A stretch of 64,000 nucleotides of DNA from an uncultured Muribaculaceae bacterium (GTDB lineage Bacteria; Bacteroidota; Bacteroidia; Bacteroidales; Muribaculaceae). This document shows positions 25,838-33,405 of this stretch, piece after piece (the first letter of the stretch is position 1; every line of letters begins with the position of its first letter). The position numbers and the translations under genes are program-made. The DNA is taken from NCBI GenBank assembly GCA_934661195.1, contig CAKUJD010000002.1:186001-250000 (forward strand), read 5' to 3'. The notes beneath the pieces are model-generated. The model saw only the letters and a list, made by a program, of their open reading frames with translations, was not told where the DNA came from and did no database searches.

Positions 25838-26979
25838 GAAGGAAAACGTTAATATTAATCTTGCTTGGCGCATTGCTGGCCACATTTGGCTGCGCGGCCA
25901 AGAATCCGTTCAAGAGCATCAAGAGCCGCATCGACCGCAAGCTCAACGAGCCGTTCGACACCGTGCGCGACGCAAAATACTGGAAGCGTGCCATGATGCA
26001 TGGCAAGCTCAACCTCAACGACACCACCGTGCACTATCCCAAGTTCATGGGCTTCTGCGTCAAGGTGTATAAGTGGGGCGACCGTGCATTCAACAGCTAC
26101 GACACCACCTATGTGGTGGGCAGCGGCAAAAACTGGAAGTTCATGCTTAAAAACAACGACTGGGTCGACACCTATGTGGGACATTTCGGCAAAGACAAAA
26201 TGCCTGTGGCCATGAACTCCAACATTTCGACCAACGTCGGCGCCCAGCTCGCATTCATGGCCGTCAGTGCCAGCTACATGATCGACATCGACAATCTCAT
26301 CACCGGCAAGGCCACCAAGCACCACAAGCTGGAGTTCTCGTTCACCTGCGCCCGCATGGCATTTGATGCGTATTTTCATAAAAACACCGGCAACGCCAAC
26401 ATACACCGCTTTGGCGACTATGATGATGGACACTGGATCGACAAGCGCTTCACCGGCCTAAGCCGCGAGGCCTACGGACTTTATGGCTACTACTTCATCA
26501 ACAACAAGCGCTATGCTCAGGCTGCGGCCTACTGCTTCTCAAAATACCAGAAGAAGAGCGCTGGCTCGCTGATTTTCGGTTTCCATTTTTCGCACCAGGA
26601 TGTGGGCATGGACTTTGCGCGGCTCGACACCGCCATGCAGGCGTTTCTGCCCGACACCACGCGCAACTACCGCTTCCGCTACCGCGACTACTCGCTGCTG
26701 GCAGGCTACGGCTACAACTGGGTGTTCCGCCCCAACTGGCTGTTCAACGTCACGGCCATGCCGTCTATTGGCTACCGTCATTCATTCCCCAACTCAATCG
26801 AGGGCAAGAAGGACATGCTCTCGGCCAGCATAAGGCTGAAACTGGCCCTCGTGCGCAACCGCAAAAACTTTTTCTACGGAGCCCACTTTGTGATGGACGG
26901 TCATTGGTACATAAGCCACCGCTACAGTTTCTTCAATTCGGTTGAAGACCTAACCCTCACCGCCGGAATCCGCTTTTAG
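25834..26979 (+). CDS. DUF4421-type outer-membrane beta-barrel protein
   Basis: A 381-residue protein with an N-terminal signal peptide (LILILLGALLATFGCA) and many alternating aromatic segments ending in an aromatic residue (LTAGIRF), the pattern of an outer-membrane barrel. It resembles the Bacteroidales DUF4421 family, whose function is not known. The start overlaps the TamB stop (ATGA at 25834-25837), so the two are translationally coupled. An inferred role is as a partner or client of the TamB protein at the outer membrane. Confidence 0.75.
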   Translation: MRRKTLILILLGALLATFGCAAKNPFKSIKSRIDRKLNEPFDTVRDAKYWKRAMMHGKLNLNDTTVHYPKFMGFCVKVYKWGDRAFNSYDTTYVVGSGKNWKFMLKNNDWVDTYVGHFGKDKMPVAMNSNISTNVGAQLAFMAVSASYMIDIDNLITGKATKHHKLEFSFTCARMAFDAYFHKNTGNANIHRFGDYDDGHWIDKRFTGLSREAYGLYGYYFINNKRYAQAAAYCFSKYQKKSAGSLIFGFHFSHQDVGMDFARLDTAMQAFLPDTTRNYRFRYRDYSLLAGYGYNWVFRPNWLFNVTAMPSIGYRHSFPNSIEGKKDMLSASIRLKLALVRNRKNFFYGAHFVMDGHWYISHRYSFFNSVEDLTLTAGIRF

Positions 26980-27052
26980 CCCCGCCACGCAAATGGAAAA
27001 ATTCGTAACTTTGCACCAACAATTAAAATCAACAGCAAAAAGCAGAACATTT

Positions 27053-28069
27053 ATGAGTACTATAATACTGGGAATTGAGTCGTCGTGCGACGACACTTCG
27101 GCCGCCGTGATTCGCGACGGCGTGCTTTTGTCAAACGTCATTGCCAGTCAAAAGGTGCATGAGGCCTATGGAGGCGTTGTGCCCGAGCTTGCCTCGCGAG
27201 CCCATCAGCAAAACATTGTGCCAGTGGTGTCGGAGGCAATTCGCCAGGCTGGCATCAAGAAAGAAGACATCAGTGCCATAGCCTTTACCCGCGGCCCGGG
27301 TCTGCCCGGTTCGCTGCATGTTGGCACCTCATTTGCCAAGGGCCTTGCCCTTGCGCTCGATGTGCCGCTGGTCGATGTCAACCACCTGCACGGCCACGTG
27401 CTGTCGCATTTCATCAAGGAGGACGAAAGCACCGAGGTGCCTGAGTTTCCCTATCTGTGTCTGCTCATTTCGGGCGGCAATTCGCAGATAGTGAAGGTGA
27501 ACGCTCCCAATGATATGGAAATCCTTGGCCAAACTATCGACGACGCCGCCGGCGAAGCCTTTGACAAGTGCGCCAAGTCGATGGGACTGCCTTATCCCGG
27601 CGGACCCGTGATTGACCGCCTGGCAGCCGAGGGCGATGCCACGCGCTTCAAGTTTTCCAAACCGCACATTCCGGGCCTAAACTACAGCTTCAGCGGCCTC
27701 AAGACATCGTTCCTCTACACGCTGCGCGACGAACTGAAACTCAATCCCAACTTCATCGAGGAAAACAAGGCCGACCTTGCCGCCTCGCTGCAAAAGACCA
27801 TCATCGACATCCTTATGGACAAGTTTTCGAAGGCCATAAAGCAGTCGGGCATCAAGACGATAGCCATAGGCGGCGGAGTGTCGGCCAACTCGGGCGTGCG
27901 CAATGCCGTTCAGGACTATGCCGACCGCCATCACATCAAGGCGTTCATCCCCAAGCGCCTTTTCACCACCGACAATGCCGCCATGATAGCCGTGGCCGGC
28001 TACTTCAAGTATCTCGACGGCAAGTATTGCGACATCACTCTGCCGCCGTTTGCCCGCGTGACGATTTAA
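27053..28069 (+). CDS. tsaD: tRNA N6-threonylcarbamoyladenosine transferase TsaD
   Basis: A 338-residue protein that transfers the threonylcarbamoyl group to A37 of tRNAs reading ANN codons. The ASKHA fold begins ILGIESSCDDTS, with metal-binding histidines in VNHLHGHVLSH. GGNSQIV and AIGGGVSANSGVR are further family motifs. The ATG at 27053 follows a -7 element TAACTTTG (27006-27013); a longer frame from 26993 would start before the promoter and is rejected. The Sua5-type protein of the same pathway is at 13508. Confidence 0.96.
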   Translation: MSTIILGIESSCDDTSAAVIRDGVLLSNVIASQKVHEAYGGVVPELASRAHQQNIVPVVSEAIRQAGIKKEDISAIAFTRGPGLPGSLHVGTSFAKGLALALDVPLVDVNHLHGHVLSHFIKEDESTEVPEFPYLCLLISGGNSQIVKVNAPNDMEILGQTIDDAAGEAFDKCAKSMGLPYPGGPVIDRLAAEGDATRFKFSKPHIPGLNYSFSGLKTSFLYTLRDELKLNPNFIEENKADLAASLQKTIIDILMDKFSKAIKQSGIKTIAIGGGVSANSGVRNAVQDYADRHHIKAFIPKRLFTTDNAAMIAVAGYFKYLDGKYCDITLPPFARVTI

Positions 28070-28082
28070 ATCCTTTGGCCCG

Positions 28083-29330
28083 ATGAATGCCGCATTGCTT
28101 TTGCTCGTGTGCCTTTTGGCGCTCGACTTGGCCAAGTCGTCACTGCTGTCGTGGCTCGATGCCCGCTACATGACCCATCCAGTGCCAAGCGTGGTGGCCG
28201 ATGTGTACGACGCAGGCGAGTATGCCCGCCAGCAGGCATATGAGAAGGCCTGCAGCAGGGTGGGGCGCATCTCGCGTCTGTTTGACTTCTGCATCACTTT
28301 GGTCCTGCTGCTCACGGGGTTCTTTGGCTGGTATTGGGGCAAGTGTGTCGGCTGGCTTGGCGACGGCTATGCCGCCATTGCCTGCTTTGTGGCCACGCTT
28401 ACTGTGGCTTCCCGCCTGCTTGATGTGCCTTTTGACTACTACTCGACCTTTGTAGTTGAGGGGCGCTTTGGCTTCAACCGGTCAACGCGCCGGCGCTTTG
28501 CGGCCGATGCAGTTAAGGGCGCGGTGCTGTCGGTGCTGCTCTCGATTGGCCTTGTCGACCTGATTAGCATCATTTACAGCTATGTGGGTAATGGCCTGTG
28601 GCTGTGGGGCACAGTGGCTTGTGCGGTGGTGATGGCGTTTTTCACGATGTTCTACTCCAACCTCATCGTGCCGCTGTTCAACAAGCAGACGCCACTGCCC
28701 GCTGGCGAGTTGCGCACGGCCATCGAAACGGCAGCCACGGCGGCCAACTTCAAGCTAAGCAACATTTATGTGATCGACGGGTCGAAGCGCAGCACCAAGG
28801 CCAACGCCTATTTCACCGGTTTCGGTGCCAAAAAGCGCATTGTGCTCTACGACACCCTTGCCGACCAGCTCACCACCCGGCAGATAGTTGCCGTGCTGAT
28901 GCACGAAGTGGGCCACTACCGCCATCACGACATCCTCAAGTCGCTCGTCGCCTCCATTGTGCAGGTGGCCGTCTACCTCTATCTGTTTTCGCTGGTGTTG
29001 TCTACCTCGGCATTCTCGGTGGCGCTCGGCTATGGAGGGTGGTCGTTCATTCTGTCGCTTGAGGCTTTCGGACTGCTCGTCTCGCCGCTCGAAGCGGTGC
29101 TGTCGCCCGTGTTCAACTCATATTCGCGCCGTTGCGAGCGCGCAGCCGATGCTTTTGCCGTGCGCGCCGGCTATGGCCCCGACCTTGTGGCCGGACTCAA
29201 GAAGCTGTCGGCGCAGTCGCTGTCCAATCTCACCCCGCACCCATGGGTGGTGTGGTATGAGTATTCACACCCCGCACTGGCACAGCGCATAACGGCCATT
29301 AATTCTGAAATTAACAAAACAAACAGATAA
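28083..29330 (+). CDS. M48 family (Ste24-like) integral membrane metalloprotease
   Basis: A 415-residue protease with several membrane segments. The zinc motif HEVGH is at 274-278 and the third ligand is the Glu in CERAADAFAV (about 351). The N-terminal half resembles the CAAX prenyl protease 1/Ste24 type (peptidase_M48 N-terminal domain), while bacterial members work in membrane protein quality control. It starts 13 bases after the tsaD stop and ends 5 bases before cinA, so the three are likely one transcript. Confidence 0.92.
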   Translation: MNAALLLLVCLLALDLAKSSLLSWLDARYMTHPVPSVVADVYDAGEYARQQAYEKACSRVGRISRLFDFCITLVLLLTGFFGWYWGKCVGWLGDGYAAIACFVATLTVASRLLDVPFDYYSTFVVEGRFGFNRSTRRRFAADAVKGAVLSVLLSIGLVDLISIIYSYVGNGLWLWGTVACAVVMAFFTMFYSNLIVPLFNKQTPLPAGELRTAIETAATAANFKLSNIYVIDGSKRSTKANAYFTGFGAKKRIVLYDTLADQLTTRQIVAVLMHEVGHYRHHDILKSLVASIVQVAVYLYLFSLVLSTSAFSVALGYGGWSFILSLEAFGLLVSPLEAVLSPVFNSYSRRCERAADAFAVRAGYGPDLVAGLKKLSAQSLSNLTPHPWVVWYEYSHPALAQRITAINSEINKTNR

Positions 29331-29335
29331 ATCTC

Positions 29336-30586
29336 ATGGATGTTTCGATAATTGCAATTGGCGATGAACTGCTCATAGGGCAGGTCACCGACACAAATTC
29401 AGGCTGGATAGCGCGCCACCTCACGCCGTTTGGCTGGAAAGTGAAAAGCGTCAGGGTGGTGGCCGACGACAAGCATGAAATCACCAAGGCCCTCACCGAG
29501 GCCATGGCGCAGACCGATGTGGTGCTAATGACAGGCGGCCTTGGCCCCACCAAAGACGACATCACCAAGCAGACGCTGTGCGACTACTTTGGCGGCACGC
29601 TGGTGCTCGACGAGGCCACCAGGGCCAACGTCGACAAGGTGTTTGAAAAGCGCCACCTCACCATGAACAGTCTCACAGCCAGCCAGGCCATGGTGCCCTC
29701 GTGCTGCCGCGTGATCCAGAACGAGGTGGGCACCGCGCCAATAATGTGGTTTGAGCGCGATGGCAAAGTGCTGGTGTCGATGCCCGGCGTGCCGCACGAA
29801 ACCGAAACCATGATGCAGCGAGCCGTGATTCCGCAGCTCATCAAGCGCTTCAACAGCGACGTCGACATCGAATACCGCACATTTGTGGTCATCGACTACA
29901 CCGAGTCCGACCTCGCCATCGCACTCACCGATTTTGAGGATTCGCTGCCGCAGGGCATACACCTTGCCTACCTGCCAAAGCCAGGCATCATACGCCTGCG
30001 CCTGTCGGGCATGTCGCACAGCAAAGAGTGGCTCACTGCCCAAATGGACAGCCTCGCCGAGCGCCTGCACGCCACCCTTGGCGATGCCATAGTGTGCGAC
30101 GGCGACCACTCGCTGCCTGAGGTCATAGGACAGATGCTGCGCGAGCGCGGCCTTACATTGGCCTCGGCCGAGAGCTGCACCGGTGGCAACATAGCCCACG
30201 TGATAACCGAGGTGCCAGGCAGTTCGGAATATTTTGTGGGCACAGTGGTGTCATACTGCAACCGCATCAAGCACCAGCTGCTGGGGGTGCCCAGCGAGGT
30301 GCTCGACACCATGGGCGCCGTGAGCGAGCCCACAGTGGCCCAGATGGTGTGTGGCGCCTGCCAGCTGCTTGGCACCGACTGCGCCGTGTCCACATCGGGC
30401 ATAGCCGGACCCGGCGGCGGCACGCCCGACAAGCCGGTTGGCACCGTTTGGATGGCGGCGAAATGCGGCGATAGGGTGGTGACGCACTGCGCCCACCTGC
30501 CTGGCGACCGCAGCCGCGTGATCGACCGCGCAACCACCGAAGTGCTGAAAATGCTGCTCAAACTCCTGCGCGAAAGCGGCAAGTAG
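29336..30586 (+). CDS. cinA: CinA family protein (competence/damage-inducible, NMN deamidase-related)
   Basis: A 416-residue two-domain protein. The N-terminal MoCF-like domain (about 1-170; IIAIGDELLIGQVTDTNSGW, MTGGLGPTKDD) in the family has ADP-ribose pyrophosphatase activity. The C-terminal CinA domain (about 255-410; SAESCTGGNIAHVITEVPGSS, GIAGPGGGTPDKPVGTV) is a nicotinamide mononucleotide deamidase in characterised members, which recycles pyridine nucleotides. It follows the M48 gene by 5 bases. NAD synthetase lies about 8 kb upstream. A GGCGCC/GGCGCC hairpin at 30596-30613 follows. Confidence 0.92.
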   Translation: MDVSIIAIGDELLIGQVTDTNSGWIARHLTPFGWKVKSVRVVADDKHEITKALTEAMAQTDVVLMTGGLGPTKDDITKQTLCDYFGGTLVLDEATRANVDKVFEKRHLTMNSLTASQAMVPSCCRVIQNEVGTAPIMWFERDGKVLVSMPGVPHETETMMQRAVIPQLIKRFNSDVDIEYRTFVVIDYTESDLAIALTDFEDSLPQGIHLAYLPKPGIIRLRLSGMSHSKEWLTAQMDSLAERLHATLGDAIVCDGDHSLPEVIGQMLRERGLTLASAESCTGGNIAHVITEVPGSSEYFVGTVVSYCNRIKHQLLGVPSEVLDTMGAVSEPTVAQMVCGACQLLGTDCAVSTSGIAGPGGGTPDKPVGTVWMAAKCGDRVVTHCAHLPGDRSRVIDRATTEVLKMLLKLLRESGK

Positions 30587-30977
30587 CGCCGCACTGGCGC
30601 CAAAAGTGGCGCCCAATTTTGTGTGATTAAGCAAATTGCACGGCTTTTGCCGCGCCAGACCATTGCAATGTGAAAAATAATTGCTATCTTTGCAGTCGAT
30701 TTCAAGGCAGGAATGCAACGAACTTCCCGTTAGTCCTGTTCTGTGACATGATCGTTGAAACTTCGATGCCCCCGATTATGATGCTAATGTCGAGGCATAA
30801 AGCGTAGGACGATATTAAATAGCTTCAGCGGCCCGGCCGCGCCACAGCGGTGCTTTCTCACACCAGGCAGTGGCAGCCACGGCACGGTGAAGCCCTGGAA
30901 TATTGTACTGCTGCGCGGAATAAGTAGCTTCCTTGAAGTCGAATAAGAGAATTAAAAAAAACGGAAAAATAACGACT
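30587..30977. other. Intergenic region and structured leader upstream of rpmB
   Basis: After a small GGCGCC hairpin (30596-30613, a possible weak terminator for cinA) this stretch contains a promoter with -7 element TATCTTTG (30685-30692) and a -33-like ATTG 19 bases before it. The transcript from about 30697 would run about 280 bases to the rpmB ATG and includes the closed structure listed separately. No open reading frame is supported here. Confidence 0.55.
30696..30942 (+). ncRNA. Structured leader RNA of rpmB with long-range closing helix (6S-like shape)
   Basis: The first bases of the predicted transcript (TCGATTTCAAGG, 30696-30707) pair with 30931-30942 (CCTTGAAGTCGA) over 12 positions with a single G-U pair. 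This closes a ~247-base RNA just after the promoter at 30685-30692. Internal hairpins include GCGGCC/GGCCGC (near 30828) and GTGGC...CCAC (near 30866). The overall shape recalls 6S RNA, but no terminator separates it from rpmB, so a ribosomal-protein leader is equally possible. Family identity was not established. Confidence 0.45.
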
Positions 30978-31235
30978 ATGTCAAAAGTTTGTCAAATCAC
31001 AGGCAAGAAGGCGATCACAGGTAACAACGTGTCGCACTCTAAAAGAAGAACAAAGCGTAAATTCAACGTTAATGTGTCCAACCGCAAATTCTATTGGGTT
31101 GAGCAGGGTCAGTGGATCCGTCTCACAGTGTCTGCTGCAGGTCTTCGCAACATCAACCGCATGGGTCTTGATGCAGCGCTCAAGAAGGCAGCCAAAGAGG
31201 GTCATTTAACTGAAATCAAAACATTAGCAAAGTAA
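30978..31235 (+). CDS. rpmB: 50S ribosomal protein L28
   Basis: An 85-residue large-subunit ribosomal protein of normal length with the family start [11 protein letters not shown] and the conserved [11 protein letters not shown] and [14 protein letters not shown] segments. The ATG at 30978 is the family start; the frame can be extended upstream only with a TTG at 30933 that lies inside the leader helix. It heads the rpmB-rpmG-DUF4295 trio typical of Bacteroidetes. Its long structured leader suggests regulation of this transcript at the RNA level. Confidence 0.97.
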   Translation: MSKVCQITGKKAITGNNVSHSKRRTKRKFNVNVSNRKFYWVEQGQWIRLTVSAAGLRNINRMGLDAALKKAAKEGHLTEIKTLAK

Positions 31236-31250
31236 GAAATTTATTAGATT

Positions 31251-31439
31251 ATGTCGAAGAAATCAAAAGGTGATCGCGTTCAAGTGATTCTCGAATGCAC
31301 TGAACAGAAGGCCAGCGGTGTGCCCGGAATGTCACGTTATATCACAACTAAGAACCGCAAAAACACTCCCGAACGTCTGGAGCTGAAGAAATACAACCCT
31401 TATTTGAAACGTGTAACCGTACACAAAGAAATTAAATAA
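31251..31439 (+). CDS. rpmG: 50S ribosomal protein L33
   Basis: A 62-residue ribosomal protein with the Bacteroidetes-type start [19 protein letters not shown] and the conserved [21 protein letters not shown] segment. The zinc-binding cysteine pairs of some L33 proteins are absent, consistent with the cysteine-free form. It follows rpmB by 15 bases and precedes the DUF4295 gene by 12 bases. Confidence 0.97.
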   Translation: MSKKSKGDRVQVILECTEQKASGVPGMSRYITTKNRKNTPERLELKKYNPYLKRVTVHKEIK

Positions 31440-31451
31440 TATTTTTGACTC

Positions 31452-31602
31452 ATGGCAAAGAAAACAGTCGCAACCCTTCAAACTGGTGAAGGACGTACAT
31501 ATAGCAAGGTTATCAAGATGGTGCGCTCGCCCAAGACTGGTGCCTATGTGTTTCAGGAGAAAATGGTGCCCAACGACAAGGTTGATGAGGCCCTGAAATA
31601 AG
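31452..31602 (+). pseudogene. DUF4295 small ribosome-associated-cluster protein, frameshifted as read
   Basis: The frame starts MAKKTVATLQTGEGRTYSKV and matches the ~50-residue DUF4295 family that follows rpmG throughout Bacteroidetes. The A5 run at 31560-31564 contains one A more than the family reading requires. As written, the frame shifts after VFQEK and stops early at a TGA (about 31584). With four A residues the frame reads on as MVPNDKVDEALK and stops at TAA 31600-31602. The cause is either a sequencing/assembly indel, a true mutation, or slippage. The function of the family is unknown. Confidence 0.75.
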
Positions 31603-31645
31603 ATCTCACTCCCTAAGCAATACAAAACAATTGCAAAATAATTCA

Positions 31646-31690
31646 ACTCTCGGATTGCATGCCGCAGCCCGAGAGTTTTTTCTTTTCTCC
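31646..31690 (+). terminator. Intrinsic terminator of the rpmB-rpmG-DUF4295 operon
   Basis: ACTCTCGG (31646-31653) pairs with CCGAGAGT (31669-31676) and is followed by a run of T residues (TTTTTTCTTTTCT). It lies 44 bases after the DUF4295 stop. In other Bacteroidales ftsY often follows here; in this genome it does not. Confidence 0.8.
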
Positions 31691-31825
31691 CTCCCCGCGC
31701 CAAAAAGCCAGTGCAAACGCTTTTTTCTTTGTGGGCTTTTGCTTAATTTTGTAATATGTTAAGATCAGCGCGTTGCGACTAACGCAAGGCTTTACTGGTA
31801 CACATACCACACATTGTGTTTTCTT

Positions 31826-32464
31826 ATGAATCCTAATTTTAAAATATCCATCGACAAATCGGTGGTCAGCGAAATGCCGCGCGTCACCTTCGGCGGCGAC
31901 GTATACGTCATCGACACCATGCTGAAGGTCAACGCAGCCGTTGCCATACTGCGCAAAAGCCCCATAGTGGGCTTCGACAGCGAAACGCGTCCCGCATTCC
32001 GCAAGGGCCAGTCGCACAAAGTGGCCCTGCTGCAGCTGTCCACACACGATGAGTGCTTCCTGTTCCGAACCAACAAAATAGGCGTCCCGCTCAGCCTCGC
32101 CGAATATCTCGCCGACAGCCGCTGCCTGAAGATAGGCCTCTCGCTGCACGACGACTTCAACCAACTGCACAAAATCAGCAACCTGAAGCCTGCCGGCTTC
32201 ATCGACCTGCAGAGCATTGTGGGCGACTACCACATTGCCGACATAAGCCTGCAGAAAATTTATGCCATCCTGTTCCAGCAGAAAATATCAAAGGGACAGC
32301 GCCTCACCAACTGGGAGGCCGACACCCTCACCGAGGCGCAGCAGCAATACGCCGCCATCGACGCCTGGGCATGCATCCGCATCTACGAATACCTGAAGAG
32401 CGGCAACTACAAGCCCGAAGACTCACCCTACATAGCCCCTGCCGAAGATGAAGCGAGTGAATAA
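31826..32464 (+). CDS. DnaQ-like 3'-5' exonuclease (RNase D type domain)
   Basis: A 212-residue single-domain exonuclease. The DEDD catalytic pattern is visible as D-S-E in VGFDSETRP (motif I), the Asp in LSLHDDFNQL (motif II), and Y-x3-D in YAAIDAWAC (motif III, DEDDy type). Such proteins degrade single-stranded DNA or process RNA 3' ends; the substrate of this group is unknown. The ATG at 31826 is preferred to an in-frame TTG at 31814. A -7 element TAATTTTG lies at 31744-31751. The next gene overlaps its end by 17 bases. Confidence 0.88.
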   Translation: MNPNFKISIDKSVVSEMPRVTFGGDVYVIDTMLKVNAAVAILRKSPIVGFDSETRPAFRKGQSHKVALLQLSTHDECFLFRTNKIGVPLSLAEYLADSRCLKIGLSLHDDFNQLHKISNLKPAGFIDLQSIVGDYHIADISLQKIYAILFQQKISKGQRLTNWEADTLTEAQQQYAAIDAWACIRIYEYLKSGNYKPEDSPYIAPAEDEASE

Positions 32465-32741
32465 GTCATTGTGGCTGCCGGCCGCCATGCTCATCTACCT
32501 GGCCGTGATAGCCATCGTTTACGGCCTGCCGCACCTGCGCGCAGGCGAGCACCTGCTGTTCTACGGCGTGACCGGCGGCAGCCTCCTGGTGATAGTCCTT
32601 CTCCACATAGTCCTACGCAAAAAAGAGCGCCAAGCCTCCAGCCGCCCGCCCGAAGACACCTACGGCCCATACCCCACCGCCTCCCCAAACCCCACCGTCA
32701 AAACACCCAAGGACAACGATGTGAAAACCAGAGACATGTAG
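32448..32741 (+). CDS. Small two-helix membrane protein, unknown
   Basis: A 97-residue protein with two predicted membrane helices (about 8-27 and 36-57) followed by a basic segment (LRKKERQ) and a Pro/Thr/Lys-rich, probably disordered cytoplasmic tail. No family is recognised. It starts inside the last codons of the exonuclease gene, so it is likely co-translated. GC-rich composition like the flanking core genes places it outside the lower-GC island that follows. Confidence 0.65.
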   Translation: MKRVNKSLWLPAAMLIYLAVIAIVYGLPHLRAGEHLLFYGVTGGSLLVIVLLHIVLRKKERQASSRPPEDTYGPYPTASPNPTVKTPKDNDVKTRDM

Positions 32742-32901
32742 AAAAATCATAGGGTGCTATTGCTCCCATTCCGGACTTTGTGGTGCTGACACCTCACAAT
32801 GTGCCACCGCGGTACGCTATGCCCATACCTTAACCAAAAGCAGCCATTACATTCCTTCTAGGGCAACCGTGAAAACTTTTATAAACATCTTCTCCTTTAA
32901 T
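32742..32901. other. Non-coding stretch before the candidate RNA gene
   Basis: No open frame, terminator or repeat of note is seen here. Together with the RNA gene and the leader that follow, it makes a 664-base stretch (32742-33405) without a supported protein gene. Confidence 0.5.
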
Positions 32902-32932
32902 TTTGTTTATTTTAGAAATAATTATATCTTTG
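32902..32932 (+). promoter_or_regulatory. Strong Bacteroidetes-type promoter of the candidate RNA gene
   Basis: TTTG at 32902-32905, a 19-base spacer, and TATCTTTG at 32925-32932 make a perfect consensus. The start of transcription would fall near 32938. Confidence 0.8.
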
Positions 32933-32937
32933 CAATC

Positions 32938-33331
32938 AGAGAATTTCGGGGGTGCAAACCATGCTTGCCCTTGATTTTCTCAATGTCTCAGCACACGCCG
33001 AGCCTTTAAGTTGCGACTTCGGTCGCACTGCAAGGGGGATGGGTGGGCAAGGAGGCACGACATATTTGAGGCGTTTACTTGACGCTTGGTTCATGACGAA
33101 CTGAAACTTCGCAACTTTCACAATATCCTGTCAGGAACTTAGCAACGGTAGATGTCTACGGGTGTGATTATATCGCATCCAATTGGCTTGCACCTAATGT
33201 GACATCGGGTGCGCCACTTGGAGGGCGTGTATCATATCGGCGTGGGCTCTAGCGTTGCCTGTTCAACAGGATAAGGCAATGCGAAGGCCTCGGTTCGTGG
33301 GACAGGCGACAGGCGGTTCCCACGCTTTTTG
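32938..33331 (+). ncRNA. Candidate independently transcribed structured RNA (~395 nt), family unknown
   Basis: A complete transcription unit with no supported protein frame: consensus promoter (32902-32932) and hairpin-plus-T-run end (33296-33331). The predicted RNA is rich in helices. GGTGCAA 32951-32957 pairs with TTGCACC 33188-33194. CTTGCCC 32964-32970 pairs with GGGCAAG 33045-33051. TGCGAC-TTCG-GTCGCA (33012-33027) is a UUCG tetraloop hairpin, and TTGCCT 33255-33260 pairs with AGGCAA 33274-33279. It lacks a CCA end and tag frame (not tmRNA) and the GAGGAAAGTCC core (not RNase P). It lies directly upstream of the tubulin/actin/TerD operon. Confidence 0.6.
33296..33331 (+). terminator. Intrinsic terminator of the candidate RNA
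   Basis: CGTGGGA (33296-33302) pairs with TCCCACG (33318-33324), followed by C and five T residues. The end of the T-run doubles as the -33 element of the next promoter. Confidence 0.7.
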
Positions 33332-33358
33332 TATGTTCGTATTTTATTGTTATGTTTA
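33328..33358 (+). promoter_or_regulatory. Promoter of the tubulin/actin/TerD operon
   Basis: TTTG (33328-33331), a 19-base spacer and TATGTTTA (33351-33358, seven of eight consensus positions). The leader then contains a 6-bp hairpin GCTCAG/CTGAGC (33362-33390) and a 7-codon frame (33393-33416) overlapping the start codon of the first gene. Confidence 0.55.
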
Positions 33359-33405
33359 ACAGCTCAGTGTAGCAGGAACCGTATCTGAGCACATGAATAC
33401 GAAGA

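Noticed and set aside
32938-33331. tmRNA or RNase P RNA
   Set aside because: No tRNA-like ends with CCA and no tag-encoding frame; no GAGGAAAGTCC or ACAGAA core. Left as an unidentified RNA.
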